Source of the DNA: JBFMHP01 sp964557295
GTDB lineage: Bacteria > Pseudomonadota > Gammaproteobacteria > RBG-16-57-12
Reading direction: 5' to 3'
DNA: 64,000 bases
NCBI GenBank assembly: GCA_964557295.1
Contig: CAZKZP010000011.1
Span: 1-64,000, forward strand
Shown: piece after piece, positions 34,931-44,155 of the stretch
Layout: every line of letters starts with the position of its first letter
Position numbering within the stretch: the stretch's first letter is position 1
The notes under the pieces: generated by a model
Database searches by the model: none
What the model was told of the DNA's origin: nothing
Seen by the model: only the letters and a program-made list of their open reading frames with translations
Made by a program: the position numbers and the translations under genes

Positions 34931-35019
34931 GGGGTGGTTCTCGCCGCCAGTGTTTCGAATCATCGGCTAATAGTGTAACCTTTCCCCGAACGAATCAATG
35001 GAAAGCAGCATTTTCATTC

Positions 35020-35844
35020 ATGGGCAGCGATAACAAAAACACGCCTCTGATCCAGATCCGCGACCTGTCGTTCCGGCGCGGGGCGCGGGTCATTTTCGAC
35101 GGGGTCGACATGGACATCGAGCGCGGCAAGATCACGGCGATCATGGGCCCGAGCGGCACCGGCAAGACCACGCTGCTGCGCCTGATCGGCGGGCAACTGC
35201 GGCCGCAGCGCGGTTCCATCACGGTCGACGGGCAGCAGGTGCACGCGCTGTCGCGCACGGCGCTCTACCAGTTGCGCAAGCGCATGGGGATGTTGTTCCA
35301 GAGCGGGGCGCTGCTCACCGATATGAATGTCTTCGAGAACGTGGCCTTTCCGCTGCGGGAACATACCCGGCTGCCCGAGAGCATGATCCGCCATCTGGTG
35401 TTGATGAAGCTGGAATCGGTCGGCCTGCGCGGGGCGCGCGATCTGATGCCGAGCGAACTCTCCGGCGGTATGGCGCGTCGGGTGGCGCTGGCCCGCGCCA
35501 TCGCGCTTGATCCGATGATGATCATGTACGACGAGCCCTTCACCGGCCAGGATCCGATCTCGATGGGGGTGCTGGTCTCGCTGATCCATACCCTGAACGA
35601 CGCGCTGGGCCTGACCAGCATCATCGTCTCGCACGATGTGCAGGAGACGGCCAGCATCGCGGACTATATTTACGTCATCTCCGAGGGCAAGGTGGTCGAG
35701 CATGGCACGCCTGAACAGCTCGGGCAGACGCGCTCGGAATGGGTGACACAGTTCATGCACGGCTTGCCCGACGGCCCGGTGCCGTTCCATTATCCGGCGC
35801 CGGAATATCTGGACGATCTGCTGGCCGGAGGCGCGCATGCTTGA
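35020..35844 (+). CDS. mlaF: Phospholipid ABC transporter ATP-binding protein MlaF
   Basis: The ATPase of the MlaFEDB complex, which moves phospholipids between inner and outer membranes. The 274-residue protein shows the Walker A GPSGTGKTT, the signature LSGGMARR and the Walker B/D region MIMYDEPFTGQDPIS, with the family-specific PFTGQDP. It is first in the operon mlaF-mlaE-mlaD-tolC-mlaC-mlaB. No confident promoter was found in the 89 bases before it. Confidence 0.95.
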   Translation: MGSDNKNTPLIQIRDLSFRRGARVIFDGVDMDIERGKITAIMGPSGTGKTTLLRLIGGQLRPQRGSITVDGQQVHALSRTALYQLRKRMGMLFQSGALLTDMNVFENVAFPLREHTRLPESMIRHLVLMKLESVGLRGARDLMPSELSGGMARRVALARAIALDPMMIMYDEPFTGQDPISMGVLVSLIHTLNDALGLTSIIVSHDVQETASIADYIYVISEGKVVEHGTPEQLGQTRSEWVTQFMHGLPDGPVPFHYPAPEYLDDLLAGGAHA

Positions 35845-36619
35845 TCGGGTGCAGCAGCTGGGCCGGGCGGGTATCGCCATGCTCGAACGCGTCGGCCGCG
35901 GCCATCTCTTTCTGGGGAGCACCCTGCTCGGCACCTTGAGCGTGCTGGCGCGTCCGCGCCTGTTATTGCAGCAGATCTACGCGGTCGGGGTGCTCTCCCT
36001 GCTGATCATCGTGGTCTCGGGGCTGTTTGTCGGCATGGTGCTGGGCCTGCAGGGCTACAATACCCTGGTGGATTTCGGCGCCGAGGAATCGCTGGGCGTG
36101 ATGGTGGCCTTGTCGCTGGTGCGCGAGCTGGGGCCGGTGGTCACCGCCTTGCTGTTTGCCGGCCGCGCCGGCTCGGCCCTGACCGCCGAGATCGGCTTGA
36201 TGAAGGCGACCGAGCAGCTCTCCGGCATGGAGATGATGGCGGTCGATCCGATCCGGCGCATCATCGCGCCGCGCTTCTGGGCCGGGGTGGTCTCGATGCC
36301 GGTGCTGGCGGCGATCTTCAGCGCCGTGGGCGTGCTCGGGGGATTTTTCGTCGGCGTCGGCCTGCTCGGCGTGGATGATGGCGCCTTCTGGTCGCAGATG
36401 CAGACGCGGGTAGATTTGACCGAGGACATCCTCAACGGCGTGATCAAAAGCCTGGTCTTCGGCGTGGTGGTGACCTGGATCGCGGTGTACGAGGGTTACG
36501 ACGCGGTGCCCACTTCGGAGGGTGTCAGCCGGGCGACCACGCGCACCGTGGTGCATTCCGCGCTGGCGGTGTTGGGGCTGGACTTCATACTGACGGCACT
36601 TATGTTTGGAGACGAATAA
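35837..36619 (+). CDS. mlaE: Phospholipid ABC transporter permease MlaE
   Basis: A 260-residue inner-membrane permease with about five hydrophobic segments. The conserved MlaE core is visible: GLFVGMVLGLQGYNTLVDFG, ELGPVVTALLFAGRAGSALTAEIG and MEMMAVDPIRRIIAPR (each a family block). It overlaps mlaF by eight bases. Normal length. Confidence 0.95.
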   Translation: MLDRVQQLGRAGIAMLERVGRGHLFLGSTLLGTLSVLARPRLLLQQIYAVGVLSLLIIVVSGLFVGMVLGLQGYNTLVDFGAEESLGVMVALSLVRELGPVVTALLFAGRAGSALTAEIGLMKATEQLSGMEMMAVDPIRRIIAPRFWAGVVSMPVLAAIFSAVGVLGGFFVGVGLLGVDDGAFWSQMQTRVDLTEDILNGVIKSLVFGVVVTWIAVYEGYDAVPTSEGVSRATTRTVVHSALAVLGLDFILTALMFGDE

Positions 36620-36622
36620 ACG

Positions 36623-37081
36623 ATGCAAGCGAGAGTGGTTGAGATCTGGGTGGGGATCTTCATGGTGGCGGGGATCGCCGCGCTGTTTTTTCTGTCGATG
36701 AAGGTGAGCAATCTGAACAAGTTCGCGGTGGACGAGGGCTACCGGGTCACGGCGACGTTCGAGAACGTCGGCGGCTTGAAGGTGCGCGCGCCGGTCTCGG
36801 TGGCCGGGGTGCGGGTCGGGCGCGTGGAGGCCATCGATTACGACATGACCTCGTTCCACGCCGTGGTGACCTTGAACATCGAGAAGAAGTACGGCAAATT
36901 CCCGGACGACACCTCCGCCAGCATCTTCACCTCGGGGCTGCTCGGCGAGCAGTATGTCAGCCTGGAGCCCGGCGGCAGCGACAAGGTGCTGACGGATGGG
37001 GGGCGGATCACGATCGTGCAGGATGCCGTGATCATGGAGCAGGTGATCGGTCAATTCTTGTTCAATAAGGCGGCAGAGTGA
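36623..37081 (+). CDS. mlaD: MCE-domain protein MlaD
   Basis: A 152-residue protein with one N-terminal helix (about residues 8-25) and one MCE domain (YRVTATFENVGGLKVRAPVSV at about 40-60). It forms the periplasmic hexameric ring on MlaFE that passes phospholipids. It begins three bases after mlaE and its stop overlaps the GTG start of the TolC-family gene. Confidence 0.95.
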   Translation: MQARVVEIWVGIFMVAGIAALFFLSMKVSNLNKFAVDEGYRVTATFENVGGLKVRAPVSVAGVRVGRVEAIDYDMTSFHAVVTLNIEKKYGKFPDDTSASIFTSGLLGEQYVSLEPGGSDKVLTDGGRITIVQDAVIMEQVIGQFLFNKAAE

Positions 37082-38451
37082 AACGGTTCGCGGTTTTGAT
37101 ATTGCTGGGGTGTGTGGCGCTGGGCTTGTCCGAGGCGGCCACTGCTGAGGCCTTGTCGCTGGAGCAGGCCATCGAGCGCGCCTTGCACGCCGATCCGCGC
37201 GTCAAGGAGCGCGAGTATCTGGTCGAGGCGGCCCGCGCCCTGCTCCAGGAGGCGCAGGGCAGCGACGATTTGATCGTGAGCGCCAACACCTTTCTGGCGC
37301 TGGCCCCGCGCACCGACGGCGGTTTCTACCAAGACGGCAATGAGACCTGCGATCCGCCGGCGAGCAGTTGCAAGCCGCGCGGCGACAACTACGAGATCTT
37401 TCCGGTCACCCTCTGGAGCAGTCTGCAGTTCAGCCTGATCAAGCCGTTGTACACCTTCGGCAAGATCGAAAACTACAGCGCGGCGGCCAGCAACAACATC
37501 ACCGTGAAACAGGGTGATGTGGCCTTGCAGCGCGGGAAGACCACGCTCGATGTCACCAAGGCCTATTACGGCTATCTGGCCGCGCGCGATACCCGCAAGC
37601 TGATGGCCGATGCGCTCGGACGGGTCGATGCGGCCACCGAGCTGGTGCGCAGCTGGCTCGAGGACGGCGGCAAGAATGATGTTAAACAATCCGATCTGTT
37701 CGCGCTGGAGGCCGCGCGCGGGCTGGTGGTCGGTTATGCCGCCAAGGCCGAGGGGCTGGAGAAGATCGCGCACGAAGGGCTGCGTCTGTTGACCGATTGG
37801 CCGGCCGATGTGCCGCTCGAGCTGGTCGATAGCGGCATCGCGCCGGTGACGTTGCCGGCCGCGCAACTGTCTGCGCTCCAGGAGCAGGCGCTCAAGCAGC
37901 GCCCGGAGATGGCGCAGGTCGCGGCGGGTTTGAAGGCGCGCCAGGCCTTGGTGGGCGCGAGCCAAGCGGATGCGCGGCCGAATGTCTACGCCGGGATCGT
38001 CGGTTCGGTCGCCTACACGCCGGCGCGGGATGAACTGGACAATCCGCACATCTACGATCCGTTCAATCATGAAGGGGCCACGCCGGTGATTGGCTTGAAG
38101 TGGGATTATTCGCGCGGGGTCAAGTCGGCGCGCGTGGCCAAGGCGCAGGCGGAGCTCGATGCCACGGTGCAGCTGGCCGCCATGGCCCGCGCCGGCATTC
38201 CGTTCGAAGTGGCGGAGAGTTATCACCAGGTGCAGTCGTATCATGCGATGGTGCAGTCGCTCGAGGCGAGCAGCCGTTCGGCGCGCCGCTGGATGATCGC
38301 CAGCTATGTCGACTTCGAGGCCGGCCTCGAGGATGCCGAGCGGATCTTGACGGCGTTGCAGGCCTACGTGCTTGCCTATTCCGAATATCTTCAGGCCGTC
38401 TTCGAATATAATATGCAGGTCAGGAAATTGTCCGTGGTCACGGGGGAATGA
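37078..38451 (+). CDS. TolC-family outer-membrane channel inside the mla operon
   Basis: A 457-residue TolC-like protein (OEP family). A signal peptide (MKRFAVLILLGCVALGLSEAATAEA, shown to residue 25 in two parts) precedes LSLEQAIERALHADPRVKE, the typical first helix start. Two TolC repeats follow, with beta-strand segments SLIKPLYTFGKIENY and VIGLKWDYSRG, and long coiled helices. A predicted loop has two cysteines (ETCDPPASSC). The GTG start overlaps mlaD by four bases and its stop overlaps the mlaC ATG by four bases. This placement suggests that it serves as the outer-membrane component of this Mla system. In E. coli that partner is MlaA, which is not in the window. That role is inference. 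Confidence 0.88.
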   Translation: MKRFAVLILLGCVALGLSEAATAEALSLEQAIERALHADPRVKEREYLVEAARALLQEAQGSDDLIVSANTFLALAPRTDGGFYQDGNETCDPPASSCKPRGDNYEIFPVTLWSSLQFSLIKPLYTFGKIENYSAAASNNITVKQGDVALQRGKTTLDVTKAYYGYLAARDTRKLMADALGRVDAATELVRSWLEDGGKNDVKQSDLFALEAARGLVVGYAAKAEGLEKIAHEGLRLLTDWPADVPLELVDSGIAPVTLPAAQLSALQEQALKQRPEMAQVAAGLKARQALVGASQADARPNVYAGIVGSVAYTPARDELDNPHIYDPFNHEGATPVIGLKWDYSRGVKSARVAKAQAELDATVQLAAMARAGIPFEVAESYHQVQSYHAMVQSLEASSRSARRWMIASYVDFEAGLEDAERILTALQAYVLAYSEYLQAVFEYNMQVRKLSVVTGE

Positions 38452-39068
38452 TGAGGAAGATGTTACGGGTTCTGTTGCCGGGAATGCTGTGCTGGTGGCT
38501 GGCGTGCGCCGCCTACGCCGCCGATGTCGTCGCGCCGGATGCGCTGGTGAAGGAGACCGCGCAGAAGATCATGACGAAACTGCGCGCGGAACGGGAGTTG
38601 ATCAATAAAGACAACCAGCGGCTCTATACGCTGGTCGACGAGATCGTGCTGCCGCATTTCGATTTCGAACGCATGTCGCAATGGGTGCTGGGCAAGCACT
38701 GGCGCGGCGCTACGCCCCAGCAGCAGAAGGAGTTCATCAGCCAGTTTCGCACCCTGCTGGTGCGCACCTATTCCAAGGCATTGATCGACAACGTCGATCA
38801 GGATGTGCGTTATCTGCCGCTGCGTACGGAGACCGGCGCTACGGATGTCACGGTGAAAACCGAGATTCCGCAGCAAAGCGGTTTTCCGATCCCGATCGAT
38901 TACAGCATGTATCTCAAGAATGGCGCTTGGAAGGTCTACGATGTGAATATCGACGGGATCAGTTTGGTGGCCAATTATCGCACTTCGTTTGCCAACGAAA
39001 TCCGCAAGAGCGGTCTGGATGCGCTGATAAAATCCCTGGCCGATCGTAATGCCCAAGTCTCCGGTTAA
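38448..39068 (+). CDS. mlaC: Periplasmic phospholipid-binding protein MlaC
   Basis: A 206-residue soluble carrier that ferries phospholipid across the periplasm. It has a signal peptide ending near AAYAAD, the family segments LVDEIVLPHFDFERMSQWVLGKHWR and TPQQQKEFISQFRTLLVRTY (in parts), and the C-terminal VDGISL-like NIDGISLVANYRTSF. It overlaps the TolC gene by ATGA and overlaps mlaB by 20 bases. Confidence 0.93.
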   Translation: MMRKMLRVLLPGMLCWWLACAAYAADVVAPDALVKETAQKIMTKLRAERELINKDNQRLYTLVDEIVLPHFDFERMSQWVLGKHWRGATPQQQKEFISQFRTLLVRTYSKALIDNVDQDVRYLPLRTETGATDVTVKTEIPQQSGFPIPIDYSMYLKNGAWKVYDVNIDGISLVANYRTSFANEIRKSGLDALIKSLADRNAQVSG

Positions 39069-39375
39069 CAGCGCCCGCTTGAGTGCGCTCGCGCCGGGGG
39101 AGTACGGTGTCAGCGGTTCGATGGGCTTCGATACCGTCGCGGGCCTGCTAGCGCAGTCGGCGGCGATATTCAATGGTGCCGCATCCGTGGTGATCGATCT
39201 GAGCGCCGTTGAGCGTGCCGACAGCGCCGGGGTCGCCTTGCTGGTCGAGTGGCTGCGGCTCGCTCGCGGCCAGGGTGTCACGCTGAGGTTCCGGCATATC
39301 CCCAGTCAGATGTGGGCCATCGTCGAGGTCAGTGATCTCGCCGCGCGACTGCCGCTGGAGAACTCCGCCCAGTGA
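39049..39375 (+). CDS. mlaB: STAS-domain protein MlaB
   Basis: A 108-residue cytoplasmic STAS protein that stabilises MlaF. The core VVIDLSAVERADSAGVALLVEW matches the family, with the conserved serine in ADSAGV. It overlaps mlaC by 20 bases and is the last mla gene, followed by ibaG and murA as in E. coli. Confidence 0.9.
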   Translation: MPKSPVNSARLSALAPGEYGVSGSMGFDTVAGLLAQSAAIFNGAASVVIDLSAVERADSAGVALLVEWLRLARGQGVTLRFRHIPSQMWAIVEVSDLAARLPLENSAQ

Positions 39376-39438
39376 TCCCTTCCAGACTGGTCTAAGGCGC
39401 GGCAAAACGGTATCCTGTGGGGCCAATCACCCGGAAAG

Positions 39439-39702
39439 ATGCCAATCATGCAGTGTGAAGAAATCAAGCGACTGGTCGCCGAGGCGATTCCCGGCGGTGA
39501 CGTCGATGTCACGGGAGACGGCTACCATTTCGAAGTCAGGGTGGTGAGCGATCTTTTTGCCGGCAAATCACCGGTGCAAAAACAGAAGATGATTTACGCG
39601 CCGCTCAACGAGTTTATCAAAAGCGGCGCGCTGCATGCCGTCAGCATCAAGGCGTACACGCCGGCGGAATGGCAGTCCGCGAAACGATTGCAGGTGCAGT
39701 GA
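39439..39702 (+). CDS. ibaG: BolA-family protein IbaG
   Basis: An 87-residue BolA-like protein that binds monothiol glutaredoxin and iron-sulfur clusters. It contains HFEVRVVSDLFAGKSPVQKQKMIYAPL in two parts, with the BolA histidine in HAVSIKAYTP. A second ATG nine bases in (39448) is possible. The mla-ibaG-murA order is conserved. Confidence 0.92.
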   Translation: MPIMQCEEIKRLVAEAIPGGDVDVTGDGYHFEVRVVSDLFAGKSPVQKQKMIYAPLNEFIKSGALHAVSIKAYTPAEWQSAKRLQVQ

Positions 39703-39747
39703 TCCGCGCCGGGCGGTGTCCTACCAAATTCACGATGGTCTAACTCA

Positions 39748-41007
39748 ATGGATAAATTGATTATTACCGGTGGCGTGCCGATCGATGGCGAGGTGCGCAT
39801 CTCCGGGGCGAAAAACTCAGCACTGCCGATCCTGGCCGCCACCTTGCTGGCCGACGAGCCGGTGACCATCGGCAACATCCCGCATCTGCAGGATGTCACC
39901 ACCACCATGGAGCTGCTCGGGCGCATGGGGGTGGATCTGGTGGTGGATGAAAAGCTCAATGTCCAGGTGGACCCGCGCAGCATCAAGTCCTGCGTCGCTC
40001 CCTATGAATTGGTGCGCACCATGCGCGCCTCGATCCTGGTGCTCGGCCCCCTGCTGGCGCGCTACGGCAAGGCCGAGGTGTCGCTGCCGGGCGGTTGCGC
40101 CATCGGCTCGCGCCCGGTGAACATCCACATCCAGGGATTGCGCGCCATGGGCGCGCAGATCTCGGTGGAAAACGGTTATATCAAGGCCGAGGCCAAGCGT
40201 CTCAAGGGCGCCACCTTCGTCATGGATATCGTGACGGTGACCGGCACGGAAAATCTGATGATGGCCGCCGCGCTCGCCGAGGGCACCACCATTCTGGAAA
40301 ACGCCGCGCGAGAGCCCGAGGTGGTGGATCTGGCCAACTGCCTGATCCAGATGGGCGCGAAGATCCAGGGCGCGGGCACCGACAAGATCGTCATCGAGGG
40401 CGTAGAGCGCCTGCACGGCACGCATTTCACGGTGCTGCCGGATCGCATCGAGACCGGCACCTATCTGGTGGCCGCGGCGATCTCCGGCGGCCGGGTCAAG
40501 GTCAAGGACACCAATCCGTACATCCTCGACGCCGTGCTGCTCAAGCTGCGCGAGACCGGCGCGGTAATCACCTCGGGCGAGGACTGGATCGAGCTCGACA
40601 TGCAAGGGCGCCGCCCGCTTTCCGTGGACATCCACACCGCGCCCTATCCCGCCTTCCCCACCGACATGCAGGCGCAGTTCACCGCACTGAACGCGGTGGC
40701 CGACGGCACGGCGACGATCACCGAGACCGTGTTCGAGAACCGCTTCATGCATGTGCACGAGATGATGCGCATGGGCGCCAACATCCGGCTCGAAGGCAAT
40801 ACCGCTATTATCCGCGGCATCCCGCGCCTGACCGGCGCGCCGGTGATGGCCACGGATCTGCGCGCCTCGGCCAGCCTGGTGCTGGCGGGGCTCGCCGCCG
40901 AGGGCGATACCCACGTGCAGCGCATCTACCACATCGATCGCGGCTATGAGCGCATCGAGGAGAAGCTGCGACAGATCGGCGCGCGCATCCGGCGCGTGGC
41001 GGCGTGA
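39748..41007 (+). CDS. murA: UDP-N-acetylglucosamine 1-carboxyvinyltransferase
   Basis: MurA is the first committed enzyme of peptidoglycan synthesis, joining enolpyruvate to UDP-GlcNAc, and the target of fosfomycin. The 419-residue protein has the catalytic cysteine in SLPGGCAIGSRPVN and the family start GGVPIDGEVRISGAKNSALP (in part). The cysteine is not replaced by aspartate, so fosfomycin sensitivity would be expected at this step. Followed by hisG after 15 bases. Confidence 0.96.
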   Translation: MDKLIITGGVPIDGEVRISGAKNSALPILAATLLADEPVTIGNIPHLQDVTTTMELLGRMGVDLVVDEKLNVQVDPRSIKSCVAPYELVRTMRASILVLGPLLARYGKAEVSLPGGCAIGSRPVNIHIQGLRAMGAQISVENGYIKAEAKRLKGATFVMDIVTVTGTENLMMAAALAEGTTILENAAREPEVVDLANCLIQMGAKIQGAGTDKIVIEGVERLHGTHFTVLPDRIETGTYLVAAAISGGRVKVKDTNPYILDAVLLKLRETGAVITSGEDWIELDMQGRRPLSVDIHTAPYPAFPTDMQAQFTALNAVADGTATITETVFENRFMHVHEMMRMGANIRLEGNTAIIRGIPRLTGAPVMATDLRASASLVLAGLAAEGDTHVQRIYHIDRGYERIEEKLRQIGARIRRVAA

Positions 41008-41022
41008 TCCGGGAAATACACG

Positions 41023-41677
41023 ATGAGTGAACAGTTGACCATCGCCCTTTCCAAGGGGCGCATCTTCAAGGAAACCCTGCCGCTGCTCGCGTATGCGGGG
41101 ATCATCCCGGCCGAGGATCCGGAGACCAGCCGCAAGCTGATCATCGACACCAATCAGCCCGATGTGCGCCTGATCATCGTGCGCGCCACCGATGTGCCGA
41201 CCTATGTGCAATACGGCGGGGCCGATCTCGGCGTGGCCGGCAAGGACGTGCTGATGGAGCACGGCGGCGAAGGGTTGTATGAGCCACTGGATCTGAAGAT
41301 CGCGCGCTGCAAGCTGATGGTGGCCGGGCCGGTCGGCGTGCCCGAGCCGGCGCGGCGGTTGCGCGTGGCGACCAAGTTCGTCAATGCCACGCGGCGCTAT
41401 TACGCCCAGCAGGGCCGCCAGGTCGAGGTGATCAAGCTCTATGGCTCCATGGAGCTCGCGCCGCTGGTCGGCATGGCCGATCGCATCGTCGATGTGGTCG
41501 ACACCGGCAGCACGCTGCGCNNNNNNNNNNGCCAACGGCCTGGCGCCGCTGGAGCACATCGCCGATATCAGTTCGCGCCTGGTGGTGAACAAGGCCGCGA
41601 TGAAGATGAAGCACCGGCGCATCAAGCAGCTGATCGATCAGATCGCCGAGGCGGTCGCCCGGCAGGCAAAGTCATAA
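41023..41677 (+). CDS. hisG: ATP phosphoribosyltransferase, short form HisG (assembly gap inside)
   Basis: HisG starts histidine synthesis from PRPP and ATP. After removing the ten N the gene is about 214 codons, without the C-terminal ACT regulatory domain of the long form, so it is the short HisGS type that needs a HisZ partner. The motif GMADRIVDVVDTGSTLR leads straight into ANGLAPLEHIADISSRL across the gap, so nothing seems to be missing. The N-run alone breaks the frame. First gene of hisGDCBHAFIE. Confidence 0.93.
41521..41530. other. Assembly gap (10 N) in hisG
   Basis: The flanks join exactly as STLR-ANGL of the conserved HisG motif, so the contigs appear to abut and the N-run is a placeholder of zero true length. 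Confidence 0.9.
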
Positions 41678-41694
41678 TCCTTCGAGAGCGGAGC

Positions 41695-42996
41695 ATGTTG
41701 CAGATCAAACGATTGAACGCGGACGACGTGGATTTCTGGCCGAGGCTCGAGGCCCTGCTCGCCTGGGAATCGGTGTCGGACGACAAGGTCACCACGGCGG
41801 TGAAGGAGATCCTGCGCGCGGTGCGGGATCGGGGCGATGCGGCCGTGGTGGAATACACCAACCGCTTCGACCGCATGTCGGTCCAGGGCATGGCCGAGCT
41901 GGAGATCCCGCGCGGACGTTTGCAACAGGCCTTGGGCAAGATCCCGGCCGAGCAGCGCGCGGCGCTGGAGCATTCCGCCGCGCGGGTGCGGCAGTATCAC
42001 GAAAAACAGAAGCAGGACTCCTGGTCGTACCGCGAGGCCGACGGCACGCTGCTGGGCCAGAAGATCACCCCGCTGGATCGCGTCGGCCTGTACGTGCCGG
42101 GCGGCAAGGCGGCCTATCCGTCCTCGGTGCTGATGAACGCGATCCCCGCCAAGGTCGCCGGCGTGGCCGAGCTGATCATGGTGGTGCCCACGCCCGATGG
42201 TGTGGTCAATGACCTGGTGCTCGCCGCCGCGGCGATCTCCCAGGTCGACCGCGTGTTCGCCATCGGCGGGGCGCAGGCGGTGGCGGCGCTCGCCTACGGC
42301 CCGCAGAGCGTGCCCAAGGGCGACAAGATCGTCGGGCCGGGCAACATCTACGTGGCCACGGCCAAGGGCATGGTGTTTGGTACCGTCGGCATCGACATGA
42401 TCGCCGGCCCGTCCGAGATCCTGGTGGTCTGCGACGGCAAGACCGATCCGGATTGGATCGCGATGGACCTGTTCTCGCAGGCCGAGCACGATGAGGATGC
42501 CCAATCGATCCTGATCAGCCCGGATGGCGCCTTTCTCGACCGGGTGCAGGCGAGCATCGACCGGCTGCTGCCCACGATGGAGCGCCGCCAGATCATCGAG
42601 ACCTCGTTGCGTGCGCGCGGCGCGCTGATCCAGGTGCGCGATCTCAAGCAGGCGGCCGAGGTGAGCAACTTCATCGCCCCGGAGCACCTGGAGCTGTCGG
42701 TCGAAGATCCCGTGAGCCTGGTGGACGAGATCCAGCATGCCGGCGCCATTTTCATGGGGCGGTACACCGCCGAGGCGGTGGGCGATTACTGCGCCGGCCC
42801 CAACCATGTGCTGCCGACCTCGCGCACCGCGCGCTTCAGCTCGCCGCTTGGCGTGTATGACTTCCAGAAGCGCTCGAGTCTCATCATGTGCTCGGCCGAT
42901 GGCGCCTCGGAGCTGGGTAAGGTCGCCTCGGTGCTGGCGCGCGGCGAGAGCCTGACGGCGCACGCCCGTTCCGCCGAGTACCGCATCAAGGGCTGA
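41695..42996 (+). CDS. hisD: Histidinol dehydrogenase
   Basis: HisD oxidises histidinol to histidine in two NAD-dependent steps. The 433-residue protein has zinc ligands in SQAEHDEDAQ (Q and H) and the catalytic PEHLEL motif, plus YVPGGKAAYPSSVLM. It begins 17 bases after hisG. Confidence 0.96.
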   Translation: MLQIKRLNADDVDFWPRLEALLAWESVSDDKVTTAVKEILRAVRDRGDAAVVEYTNRFDRMSVQGMAELEIPRGRLQQALGKIPAEQRAALEHSAARVRQYHEKQKQDSWSYREADGTLLGQKITPLDRVGLYVPGGKAAYPSSVLMNAIPAKVAGVAELIMVVPTPDGVVNDLVLAAAAISQVDRVFAIGGAQAVAALAYGPQSVPKGDKIVGPGNIYVATAKGMVFGTVGIDMIAGPSEILVVCDGKTDPDWIAMDLFSQAEHDEDAQSILISPDGAFLDRVQASIDRLLPTMERRQIIETSLRARGALIQVRDLKQAAEVSNFIAPEHLELSVEDPVSLVDEIQHAGAIFMGRYTAEAVGDYCAGPNHVLPTSRTARFSSPLGVYDFQKRSSLIMCSADGASELGKVASVLARGESLTAHARSAEYRIKG

Positions 42997-43000
42997 AGCC

Positions 43001-44086
43001 ATGAACGAGTCGGTGCCCGCGGCCGTTGAACGTCTGATCCGCCCCGAGATCCGCGCGATGTCGGCCTATCATGTGCCGGCTGCGGCCGGCTACATCAAGC
43101 TGGATGCCATGGAAAATCCTTATACTTGGCCGGAAGCATTGCGCCAGTCCTGGCTGGCGGAGCTCGCCCATGTGGATGTCAACCGCTACCCGGACCCCGC
43201 CGCCAGCCAGTTGAGCGTGCGCCTGCGCGCGGCGATGGACATCCCGGCGGACATGGGCCTGGTGCTGGGCAATGGTTCGGACGAGCTGATCCAGATGCTG
43301 GTCATGGCGGTGGCCGCGCCGGGCCGCGCGGTGCTCGCCCCACAGCCGAGCTTCGTCATGTACGACATGATCGCGCGCTGCGTCGGCATGAAATACATCG
43401 GCGTGCCGCTGCGCACGGATTTTTCGCTGGACCTGCCGGCGATGCTGGAGGCGATCGACCTGCATCAACCGGCGCTGGTGTTCCTGGCCTATCCGAACAA
43501 CCCGAGCGGCAATCTCTTCGACGAGCGGGAGATCACGCAGATCATCCAGACCAGCCCCGGCTTGGTGATCGTCGACGAGGCCTATCACGCCTTCGCCGGC
43601 GGTACCTTCATGCACCGCCTGGGCGAGTTCGGCAACCTGCTGGTGATGCGCACGCTCTCCAAGCTGGGCCTGGCGGGCTTGCGCCTCGGGGCACTGGCCG
43701 GGCCGCCGGCCTGGATCGCGGAGATCGACAAGGTCCGGCTGCCCTACAATATCAACGTGCTCACCCAGCACAGCGCCGATTTCGCGCTGCGCCACGCGCA
43801 CGTCTTCACCGAGCAGACCCAGGCGATCTGCGCGGAGCGCGAAAATCTCTATCGCGCGCTGTGCCAGCTGAAGGGATTGACGGTTTATCCCAGCCGGGCG
43901 AACTTCATTTTTTTTCGCGCGCCCGCGGGACGCGCGAGCGAGATCTTCACCCGCCTCAAACAGGCCGGGGTGTTGATCAAGAACCTCAGTGGCGCCGGCG
44001 GGGCGCTAGCCGACGGCCTGCGAGTGACGGTCGGCACGCCCGAGGAAAACGCGGCGTTTCTCACCGCGTTGACGGAAGCGCTGTGA
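43001..44086 (+). CDS. hisC: Histidinol-phosphate aminotransferase
   Basis: A PLP enzyme of 361 residues that converts imidazole acetol-phosphate to histidinol phosphate. The PLP lysine lies in MRTLSKLGLAGLRLG, and the aspartate-tyrosine pair in VIVDEAYHAF. NPNNPSGN-type motif is present as YPNNPSGN. Begins four bases after hisD. Confidence 0.94.
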   Translation: MNESVPAAVERLIRPEIRAMSAYHVPAAAGYIKLDAMENPYTWPEALRQSWLAELAHVDVNRYPDPAASQLSVRLRAAMDIPADMGLVLGNGSDELIQMLVMAVAAPGRAVLAPQPSFVMYDMIARCVGMKYIGVPLRTDFSLDLPAMLEAIDLHQPALVFLAYPNNPSGNLFDEREITQIIQTSPGLVIVDEAYHAFAGGTFMHRLGEFGNLLVMRTLSKLGLAGLRLGALAGPPAWIAEIDKVRLPYNINVLTQHSADFALRHAHVFTEQTQAICAERENLYRALCQLKGLTVYPSRANFIFFRAPAGRASEIFTRLKQAGVLIKNLSGAGGALADGLRVTVGTPEENAAFLTALTEAL

Positions 44087-44155
44087 AAGCGCTGGCAATA
44101 CCCATTAAAATGGCTATCATGACGGTTTTTCACCCAAGGCAAGATGGAGACATCG

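Noticed and set aside
41023..42996. hisG-hisD fusion read through the N-run
   Set aside because: The continuous frame exists only because ten N shift the frame. Removing them restores normal HisG and a separate HisD start at 41695.
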